DNA of 50,426 bases from Chlorobiaceae bacterium (GTDB lineage Bacteria > Bacteroidota > Chlorobiia > Chlorobiales > Chlorobiaceae): positions 1-50,426 of the forward strand of contig JAAXXL010000013.1 of assembly GCA_013334485.1 (NCBI GenBank), read 5' to 3'. The notes beneath the pieces are model-generated. The model did not search any database, was not told the DNA's origin, and saw only the letters and a list, made by a program, of their open reading frames with translations. Within the stretch, counting starts at the first letter, position 1; each line of letters starts with the position of its first letter. Position numbers and translations under genes: made by a program. This document shows positions 44,265 to 50,426 of this stretch, in pieces.

Positions 44265-45689
44265 TTACTTAAGCTGACGGATAATGTCAAGCATAACAGG
44301 CACAGGATCCATGTTATCAACACGAACTATGCTTGCTGTCTGATCGGTATCGAGTCTTGGCAACCTTACAAACAGCACATCTGTCTCTTTTTCCGTCTTA
44401 TCCAGAAACTGACAAACTGATTCTCCGGCAGCCTTCGCTGCGGCATATTCACCCATATCCAAAGGTATTTCTGTAACAGCAACAGAAGATGGATAAAAAA
44501 CTTTTCGCGGTGCGACACCTCTTGCTTTAAGAGCTTGAAAGGTTGCCAGAAAACCTGTTACGTAATAATGGCAGAAAGTATCAAACAGTGCCGCAGAAAA
44601 TTTTCCGCGAGAGCCGTCAAAAATAAATGGTGTAGCAAAATAATATAGATGAGTCGGGTTCCAGTGATCTCCGATACGCGATGCGATATCCTCCTTTGGG
44701 GCAACTATATCCAGGGCCACGGCTTCTGCTGTTCCTCCACCTGACTTTATTTCATCTACCACCCTGTTAGCATCCTCTGCTCCCCGATGATAAGTGATGC
44801 GTACATCAGCACCTCCTAATGCGAGAAGTTTTGCCGTCACCTCACCAAGCCCGCGTGAACCACCAATGACAAGTGCTCGCTGTCCGGAAAGATCCGGACA
44901 GACAACTCGTTCTGAGAGTTCAACATAACTTGACTGAATTTTCTGAGCAGGTCGATAAAATACACTCAGTTTTCCGACTACGCCAGAGCCAGACACCTCA
45001 ACTATCATACGAGAAAAGCGATCGTCAAAATCCGAAACGCGAAACAACAGCTCCGGCAAAGTGAAGTGATTGAAAGAAAATTTCATCAATAAACCGGAAA
45101 AGACAGAGTTCATACCGGGGCACTTCATCCCCACAATACGGGTGGTTGCGAGCAACACTGCAAACTGTACAGGAGAAAGATATAAGGGTATAAAGGAAAA
45201 CAGCCGATCAACCGCTTCACCATCAAGATGCAAAGCAACCCTGCCGGACAAATCACCAAGAGCATTAACTGGAACTCGCTCACACTCCTCCCGTTGAGGA
45301 GTACTAAAAAGTAAATTTGCTTTAGCCGGATTCACGGCAGCAGCTCCGGAAACATATGTAGCATGTATCACCGCTACCCGTAATCCACCGACAGTCAGAC
45401 GGATCTTGACCCCTTCATCACAACAATCACTGAGAACATAACACTCTACAGTTTCCGATACAGCTACAGTAGCAGTGAAATCCGCCTTTAGATCACACAA
45501 CTCAACTGTTTCAGCCTTCCCCTGCAGCCAAACATCAAAGGCCCAAAGCAGGAGGTGAATACCATGCACCACCTGTCGACCAAACATGAGCCGTCTGGCA
45601 TATAAGGCGTCAAGATGCATTGGATTGTAATCACCAGAAAGCTTAGCAAAGAGCTCCTGATCCTGCTGTGTGAAGATTTTTTGTATCAT
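44265..45689 (-). CDS. MaoC-like dehydratase fused to a short-chain dehydrogenase
   Basis: A protein of about 474 residues with two enzyme parts. Residues 1-120 form a MaoC-type hotdog dehydratase: SGDYNPMHLD carries the catalytic Asp20 and His25, and GRQVVHGIHL follows. Residues about 150-250 look like a second hotdog half. Residues 270-474 are an SDR with GGSRGLGEVTAKLLA (nucleotide loop), a serine at 401/402 and Y415/K419 in GEYAAAKAAGE. Such a fusion could reduce a 3-ketoacyl-ACP and dehydrate the 3-hydroxy product, or do the two steps on different substrates. Start at 45689, because GTGAGG lies about 6 nt upstream; a start at 45710 is possible. Confidence 0.78.
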   Translation of the reverse strand: MIQKIFTQQDQELFAKLSGDYNPMHLDALYARRLMFGRQVVHGIHLLLWAFDVWLQGKAETVELCDLKADFTATVAVSETVECYVLSDCCDEGVKIRLTVGGLRVAVIHATYVSGAAAVNPAKANLLFSTPQREECERVPVNALGDLSGRVALHLDGEAVDRLFSFIPLYLSPVQFAVLLATTRIVGMKCPGMNSVFSGLLMKFSFNHFTLPELLFRVSDFDDRFSRMIVEVSGSGVVGKLSVFYRPAQKIQSSYVELSERVVCPDLSGQRALVIGGSRGLGEVTAKLLALGGADVRITYHRGAEDANRVVDEIKSGGGTAEAVALDIVAPKEDIASRIGDHWNPTHLYYFATPFIFDGSRGKFSAALFDTFCHYYVTGFLATFQALKARGVAPRKVFYPSSVAVTEIPLDMGEYAAAKAAGESVCQFLDKTEKETDVLFVRLPRLDTDQTASIVRVDNMDPVPVMLDIIRQLK

Positions 45690-45735
45690 TCGCGCCTCAC
45701 TATCCTGCACTTACTCCATATCTTTAGAACAACCA

Positions 45736-46479
45736 TTACCATGCTGATAAGCCACCATCTACAACCAGCGATGTTCCTGTAATCCATCGAGCATCAGATG
45801 AAACAAGAAAGGCAATCGCATCAGCAACTTCTTCAGGCTTACCGATCCCCAACAAATGATTTGCGGCAATCTCATCCTGTTGTTCCTGTGAAAGCAATTT
45901 CAGCCACCCTTCACTCATCGGCGTTTCAACAACACCGGCAACAACAACATTGACCCTAATTTTTTTCTTAACCAATTCGACAGCTGCTACTCGAGCAGCA
46001 GATACAAGAGCGCCTTTCGCACATGCATAGGAAGTAAAGCCTGCTGTTCCCCGATTAGCCGCAACCGAAGAAAGCCAGACAATACCGGCGCCATCAGGAC
46101 TGACGGCTTTCGACAAGGCTTTAGTGGTATTTACAGCACTAACTACATTGGCACTAAAACCGGCTAATAAATTTTCCGTTTTTAAAAGAGAAAACGGACG
46201 GATCTCATGCAAACCTGCACAGCAAACTCCGCCATCATATCCTCCCTGTTCCTTGCCATATTTTATAATCAGACTTAACTGCGATTCATCTGAAATATCA
46301 GCAACAATCGCATGATGTTCAGAACCTTCAAGGCTGTTCAACGCATGCTGCAGCCGCTCAGCATTTCTCCCGATACCAACAATACGGGCACCTTCACTCG
46401 CAAGACGCTGTGCAGTTGATAATCCGATTCCGGATGTCACACCGACAATAAGAACGAGTTTATTTTCAAATCGATTCAT
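45736..46479 (-). CDS. Short-chain dehydrogenase/reductase (FabG-like)
   Basis: A 247-residue SDR with the nucleotide loop GVTSGIG (13-19), S137/S138 and Y151/K155 (YACAK) as catalytic residues, and a C-terminal VVDGG tail. FabG enzymes reduce 3-ketoacyl-ACP; sugar-modifying SDRs are an alternative. The usual NAG motif reads CCAG here. The start codon shares one base with the KAS III stop (TAATG), so the two are translated together, which favours an acyl-ACP substrate. Confidence 0.85.
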   Translation of the reverse strand: MNRFENKLVLIVGVTSGIGLSTAQRLASEGARIVGIGRNAERLQHALNSLEGSEHHAIVADISDESQLSLIIKYGKEQGGYDGGVCCAGLHEIRPFSLLKTENLLAGFSANVVSAVNTTKALSKAVSPDGAGIVWLSSVAANRGTAGFTSYACAKGALVSAARVAAVELVKKKIRVNVVVAGVVETPMSEGWLKLLSQEQQDEIAANHLLGIGKPEEVADAIAFLVSSDARWITGTSLVVDGGLSAW

Positions 46480-47564
46480 TATTCTGCCTCATCAATTGAG
46501 GGAAACAGTACATCAACAACACCAGGAACAGCCGCATCGGCATCATCAGGCCACTTTACCACAACAACACCCCATGACAGTCCTCCACCGAATGCACATA
46601 AAAGCGTACGGCTTCCTGGTTTTATAACACCTTCACGCCATGCCTCTGCCAGCAGCGAAGGCAGAGAAGCTCCACTACTGTTGCCAACTTCTTCCATATA
46701 ATAAAATCTCTTCTCTGGCGGAACACTTAACGCCCGATAAATTAAATCAACCATGGTTTTATTAGCCTGATGAAGTAAAACCATATCAAAATCGTCAATG
46801 GTTCTTTGCTGCTTGATCAAGGCGTTTTTCAAAAGATCAGTTATCTTGTAGACAACAAAGTGAAATATAGCAGGGCCGTCCATATAGAGTTGCTCAAGAG
46901 TACGGATACATCCATCTTCATCCGTTTTCTCAATTTTAGTTTCCTGACTGCCTGGCATTCTTGCGCCGCCAGCAGGAACAAGTAACCGGTCAAACTTCGT
47001 TCCGTCTGTACCGATTTCAATGTACTCAATACCGCCACAACCTGATTCTGCTGCTTCTATAAGTGCCGCGGTTCCGGCATCGCCATGCAAGGTCACCAGA
47101 CCTCTGTCCATTGGGTGTATCAATGTTGATAGAGCATCTCCATTCAAAACAAGTGCTCTTTTAGCGGTTCCGGCAACAATCATCGAATGGGCCACTTGCA
47201 GAGCATGAATAAAGGAACTGCAAGCTTGATTTATATCAAATGTGCAACAATTCTCAGAAAGCCCAAGTCTTCCGTGCAAGACTGAACTGGTCGCAGGTAT
47301 TCGATAATCAGGTGTCTGGGATACAAAAATCAAAAGATCAACAGAGAATAAATCAATCTTGATATGCTCAAGAAGTCTCTTTGCTGCGGCAAAGGCAAGA
47401 TCAGAAGCGCACTGACCAGGAAATACTACCCGGCGTTCGCGAATGCCGGACATTTTGGTAATGGACTTTACAGCTTTTTCTCCAAAACGTTCCTCTAATT
47501 GACTCTGTGTTACGCAATTTGTTGGCAAAGCATGAGCAATTGCCGTAATTTTAGATGTCTTCAT
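46479..47564 (-). CDS. β-Ketoacyl-ACP synthase III-like condensing enzyme
   Basis: A 361-residue thiolase-fold enzyme with the catalytic triad intact: C115 in DINQACSSFIHAL, H265 in LLHQANKTMVDLI, N295 in VGNSSGASLPSL. KAS III enzymes join an acyl starter with malonyl-ACP; some secondary-metabolism relatives join two carriers or form esters. The C-terminal about 30 residues (after SWGVVVVKW) form an extra acidic tail. It lies between an ACP gene (16-nt gap) and the SDR (1-nt overlap). Confidence 0.9.
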   Translation of the reverse strand: MKTSKITAIAHALPTNCVTQSQLEERFGEKAVKSITKMSGIRERRVVFPGQCASDLAFAAAKRLLEHIKIDLFSVDLLIFVSQTPDYRIPATSSVLHGRLGLSENCCTFDINQACSSFIHALQVAHSMIVAGTAKRALVLNGDALSTLIHPMDRGLVTLHGDAGTAALIEAAESGCGGIEYIEIGTDGTKFDRLLVPAGGARMPGSQETKIEKTDEDGCIRTLEQLYMDGPAIFHFVVYKITDLLKNALIKQQRTIDDFDMVLLHQANKTMVDLIYRALSVPPEKRFYYMEEVGNSSGASLPSLLAEAWREGVIKPGSRTLLCAFGGGLSWGVVVVKWPDDADAAVPGVVDVLFPSIDEAE

Positions 47565-47580
47565 CTTTTTTTTTCAGCGT

Positions 47581-47811
47581 TTAACCCTGCTTTTTTGATA
47601 AAACAAGCTTTTCAACATCACCAAATGTTCTCAAACATTTCATTTCATTTGGTGATACCGGTGTACCTATTTCATCACTCAAAATAACCATGATCGTTAA
47701 TGCCATTACCGAATCCCAGGTATCGATATCAACAAGAACCTTATCTGGAGTCAACGTTTCAGGCTCTATTTCCAACTCTTCTGCTATGGCAGTTCTCAAC
47801 TCTTCATTCAT
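47581..47811 (-). CDS. Acyl carrier protein, second
   Basis: A 76-residue ACP with the modified serine S34 in TWDSVMALTIMV. It differs clearly from the first ACP of the operon, suggesting different acyl cargo. It lies 43 nt after the NeuD-like gene and 16 nt before the KAS III gene, so it probably supplies or receives the condensing-enzyme substrate. Confidence 0.85.
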   Translation of the reverse strand: MNEELRTAIAEELEIEPETLTPDKVLVDIDTWDSVMALTIMVILSDEIGTPVSPNEMKCLRTFGDVEKLVLSKKQG

Positions 47812-47854
47812 AATAAAACCTCCAATTAATTCACTTTAATGATAATGTTAAATC

Positions 47855-48505
47855 TTACTTGAGTATCATTGCCGGTACTCCATTAACCGTTTCGCCTGCT
47901 TTTACAGAACGAATTACCTGAGAATTAGCACCAACAATAGCTTGCGCGCCAATTTCCTTCCCCGGTAAAACAGATGCATTAGAACCAATCAAAGCTCCGC
48001 AGCATACTCTGCATGCGCCATTAATTTGAGCACCTGGACACAACTGACTATAGTCTTCAAGAACTGCATCATGACCAATTGTAACCCGAATATTGATTAT
48101 AACATGTTTTCCAACAAAAGCATTCGGACACAATATCGATCCCGCACCGATGTAACTGCCTTCACCAATAGATACATTTCTCGCAAATATGACTGATGGA
48201 TGAATCAAGCAAGCTGCTTTCCATCCAAATTTCTCTAGTCTTGTAACAACATTATTTCTTATCGTATTATTTCCAATTGCACAAAAAAACCATATTTCAC
48301 CTCCATCATACCGTTCGGAAATTTCCTCAGGAGTTCCAATGACACTATAACCATAGAACATCAGGTTTTTTTTTGATTTATTATCGTCTGCATAACCAAT
48401 AATATTCCACTGTTCGGATTCCGAACTCAAACGATTCATCTCTTCCAGTACCCATATCGCCTCTGTTCCAAAACCACCAGCCCCGACAATTACAATATTT
48501 TTCAA
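47855..48505 (-). CDS. NeuD/PglD-family sugar O/N-acyltransferase
   Basis: A 216-residue protein with an N-terminal Rossmann-like PglD_N domain (VGAGGFGTEAIWVLEEM) and a C-terminal left-handed β-helix made of hexapeptide repeats (about 103-205). The catalytic histidine is H145 in TIGHDAVL. Family members transfer acetyl from acetyl-CoA to the 4-amino group of UDP-sugars, as in bacillosamine synthesis. In this operon the acyl donor could instead be an acyl-ACP. The start codon overlaps the stop of the sugar transferase gene by 4 nt. Confidence 0.86.
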   Translation of the reverse strand: MKNIVIVGAGGFGTEAIWVLEEMNRLSSESEQWNIIGYADDNKSKKNLMFYGYSVIGTPEEISERYDGGEIWFFCAIGNNTIRNNVVTRLEKFGWKAACLIHPSVIFARNVSIGEGSYIGAGSILCPNAFVGKHVIINIRVTIGHDAVLEDYSQLCPGAQINGACRVCCGALIGSNASVLPGKEIGAQAIVGANSQVIRSVKAGETVNGVPAMILK

Positions 48506-49116
48506 TCTATAACTCCTGATGACGATCCTTTAAAAGCTTCCATTGTCGCCTGCCCTTCCTGGCTGATACCTGAACGTTTAAAAACTTTGATAAAGGTAAT
48601 CCCAAGAATTTTAATATCCAGCCACAAAGACCAATTATCCACATACCAGACATCAAGCCTGAACTTCTCCTCCCAGGTGATCGTATTGCGGCCATTAATC
48701 TGAGCCCATCCCGTAATACCCGGCTTGACTTCATGACGGCGATTCTGCTCTTCAGAATACAACGGGAGATATTCCATCAACAAAGGACGAGGACCGACAA
48801 GGCTCATTTCACCTTTAAGAACATTTAAAAGAGCTGGGAATTCGTCAAGACTTGTTGAACGCAGAATACTACCCAAGCGGGTTAATCGTTCATTATCCGG
48901 CAGTAAATTACCTGAAATATCTTTTAAATTAGCCATTGTTCTGAATTTGAAAATATTAAAAGGCTTTTTATTAATACCAGGCCTTTTGTTGTAAAATAAC
49001 ACCGGAGTACCATCAATCAATAAAATAAGAATTGATATTATAACATATACTGGCAGCAAGACGATTATACCAGGTAAAGTAAAGGTAATATCGAATATTC
49101 TTTTAATAATTTTCAC
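48502..49116 (-). CDS. PglC-like phosphoglycosyl transferase (undecaprenyl-phosphate sugar transferase)
   Basis: A 204-residue monotopic enzyme that starts glycan assembly by moving a sugar phosphate from a UDP-sugar to undecaprenyl phosphate. One N-terminal re-entrant hydrophobic segment (about 13-34), the KFRTM block, the catalytic D91-E92 pair in STSLDEFPALLN, and SLVGPRPLL are diagnostic. The short form matches PglC rather than the five-helix WbaP/WcaJ types. Upstream, about 205 nt of very AT-rich DNA separate it from the epimerase. Confidence 0.9.
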   Translation of the reverse strand: MKIIKRIFDITFTLPGIIVLLPVYVIISILILLIDGTPVLFYNKRPGINKKPFNIFKFRTMANLKDISGNLLPDNERLTRLGSILRSTSLDEFPALLNVLKGEMSLVGPRPLLMEYLPLYSEEQNRRHEVKPGITGWAQINGRNTITWEEKFRLDVWYVDNWSLWLDIKILGITFIKVFKRSGISQEGQATMEAFKGSSSGVID

Positions 49117-49321
49117 TAAATTTATATTTTAATATTATTCTGATTAATATATTCGTTATCAAATACTCTTTCAAGACCAGCTACAATACAACAAGTCCTA
49201 TCAACATCACTTATTAATAACATAATATCATAACAGTACCCATACAATCAATACATTAATAATATCACTTTAAGTAGCAATCATATTTTCATTCATTATT
49301 GGCACCTACAAAATCATTAAT

Positions 49322-50299
49322 TCATTCTGATTTATTTCTCTCACAATACCACTTCACAGTTTCCTGGACTCCATCATTCATCGAAAAAGGTAATTTATTG
49401 CAAATTAATTTCATTGGGTTTATATCGAAATCAGGTTCTGACAACACATTACGAAGCCTGAATGAATTAAATGGAAATCCTTTAAAACCAATAACATTCA
49501 AAATATCCCCAAACATGGCTATAGATTTAGCAATAATAACAGGAATAGTCTTTATATTGCCAGCATTAAAATTTCTTTGGAAGGCGTTTGCCCATTCCTG
49601 CAATACAATAGGCTCATAATCTGCCATATATAATACTTTTCGATGTATTGATTGACTGGGCGCCTTCAAAAGACAGCAATATTGATAAGCAGTATTACCA
49701 ACAAATCCATAATATTTTTTTAACGGTTGATACCCAATATGGTAATATTGGCTTTTATTAATCATTTTCAAGAATCTTTGATAATGATCACTCATCCCTG
49801 GCCCCCATATCGTTGTAGGCCTGACTATACACCATGTCACCCCCCCCCCATCAGTAGACCTTACTATTTTTTCACCTAACACTTTGCTCTCTCCATAAAG
49901 ATTAACAGGAGCAAAATCGGTATCATTTTTGGGTTTATATTTTACATGACATACTAATTGAGACGAAGTAAATATACATCTCTTTATTGATGGGTTTTCC
50001 TGAATAACAGAAATAAGATTGTTAACGCCACTTATATTTACATCATAACCATTTAAGTCATTGTTTTCAGTTAAATCTGCGCGAGCTGCAAGATGTATAA
50101 TTGATGATGGGTTAAATCTATTTATTATATTATTTAATTTATTCTTGTCCAGTAGATCGCATATTTCATGCTTTTGTGTTATATTCTCAGGTTTTTTTAT
50201 ATCTATACTAAGAACGTCATATCCACTTTTTATAAGTTCAACATAAACTTTACTACCAATAAAACCTGAACCCCCTGTAAGAATAACTTTATCATTCAT
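49322..50299 (-). CDS. NAD-dependent epimerase/dehydratase (extended SDR)
   Basis: A 325-residue nucleotide-sugar enzyme. TGGSGFIGS (8-16) is the NAD loop, TSS lies near 111-113, and Y135/K139 (YGESK) are the catalytic pair. RPTTIWGPG is the usual block near 160. The C-terminal part (LKKYYGFVGNTA, then an LNVIGFKGFPFNSFRL-type segment) resembles GDP/UDP-sugar 4-reductases or epimerases such as WbpV/Gne types; the exact reaction cannot be read. Codon use is strongly AT-rich. A run of ten G residues lies inside the gene (coding Asp150-Val154). It lies 8 nt after the preceding glycosyltransferase stop. Confidence 0.85.
   Translation of the reverse strand: MNDKVILTGGSGFIGSKVYVELIKSGYDVLSIDIKKPENITQKHEICDLLDKNKLNNIINRFNPSSIIHLAARADLTENNDLNGYDVNISGVNNLISVIQENPSIKRCIFTSSQLVCHVKYKPKNDTDFAPVNLYGESKVLGEKIVRSTDGGGVTWCIVRPTTIWGPGMSDHYQRFLKMINKSQYYHIGYQPLKKYYGFVGNTAYQYCCLLKAPSQSIHRKVLYMADYEPIVLQEWANAFQRNFNAGNIKTIPVIIAKSIAMFGDILNVIGFKGFPFNSFRLRNVLSEPDFDINPMKLICNKLPFSMNDGVQETVKWYCERNKSE
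49840..49849 (-). repeat. Poly-G tract (10 G on the coding strand) inside the epimerase gene
   Basis: Ten consecutive C residues on the plus strand (49840-49849) read as GGG GGG GGG G on the coding strand, encoding Gly151-153 and the first base of Val154. Homopolymeric G runs of this length in surface-glycan genes are known sites of slipped-strand frameshifting in other bacteria; a single-base change would disrupt the last half of the protein. Confidence 0.85.
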
Positions 50300-50307
50300 A
50301 ACGTGAT

Positions 50308-50426
50308 TTATTTTTTAATAAGCATTTCACGAAATACTGGCACCATCAGACGTGCAGCTCCTTCCCAATTATATTTTTCTTTTATAAATTTATGTGCAAT
50401 TATCCCTTTATTAATAAATACGTCAA
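50308..50426 (-). CDS. Glycosyltransferase, C-terminal end only
   Basis: The last 38 codons before a TAA at 50308-50310; the rest lies outside the window. The tail reads HKFIKEKYNWEGAARLMVPV, which resembles the C-terminal helix of family 4 (GT-B) glycosyltransferases (xxFxxxxYxWExxAxxxxxxY). It is read on the minus strand and ends 8 nt before the epimerase start, so it belongs to the same operon. Confidence 0.6.
   Translation of the reverse strand, partial: DVFINKGIIAHKFIKEKYNWEGAARLMVPVFREMLIKK

Overview
The window looks like chromosomal DNA of a green sulfur bacterium (Chlorobiaceae, Chlorobium/Pelodictyon type). This rests on a (bacterio)chlorophyll synthase of the BchG/ChlG family next to trpD, on Chlorobi/Bacteroidetes-like versions of several proteins (a DnaG without its zinc ligands, a DUF3098 protein), and on a phosphofructokinase with pyrophosphate-type residues. 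The genus is inferred from sequence reading alone; no search was run.

Layout. (1) 1-3394, minus strand: the N-terminal 1,131 residues of a very large secreted repeat protein that runs off the left edge. (2) 3640-6642, plus strand: type II NADH dehydrogenase, a small membrane protein, an acetylornithine-type aminotransferase and a DUF3098 protein. (3) 9317-6672, minus strand: an exbB-exbD-exbD-tonB energy-transduction operon. (4) 9526-27 kb: core housekeeping genes in short transcription units on both strands. These are dnaG, glyA, ribBA, the C-terminal half of a split carB, a ferritin-like protein, a metallophosphoesterase, glgP, pyrD, a DUF4407 protein, ispF, a FtsX/LolC-like permease, pfkA, ilvE and holB. 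(5) 28.06-30.5 kb: an AT-rich accessory patch with a radical SAM/SPASM protein and a PPP-family phosphatase. (6) 30.5-40.2 kb: core genes again (cutA, pepP-like, trpD, bchG/chlG, rpmB, rnhA, a hypothetical, tilS, psd, tatA, recN), with a 143-bp MITE-like element between pepP and trpD. (7) 50426-40243, minus strand: one long operon for surface-glycan or secondary-metabolite synthesis, increasingly AT-rich to the right and cut off by the window edge.

The most interesting region is the last one. Genes resembling a bacillosamine-type pathway (NDP-sugar epimerase, PglC-like phosphoglycosyl transferase, PglD/NeuD-like acyltransferase, PglE-like aminotransferase) surround a compact acyl-carrier-protein module. 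That module has two ACPs, a KAS III, a stand-alone SDR, a MaoC hotdog-SDR fusion, an FkbH-type HAD protein and its own phosphopantetheinyl transferase. The simplest reading is that the module builds an unusual acyl group, possibly glycerate-derived, that is loaded onto an amino sugar of a lipid-linked glycan. FkbH + ACP + KAS III is also the known core of tetronate biosynthesis, so a small tetronate-like product is the main alternative. A run of ten G residues inside the epimerase coding sequence suggests that the glycan could be phase-variable.

No rRNA, tRNA, CRISPR array or complete insertion sequence was recognised.
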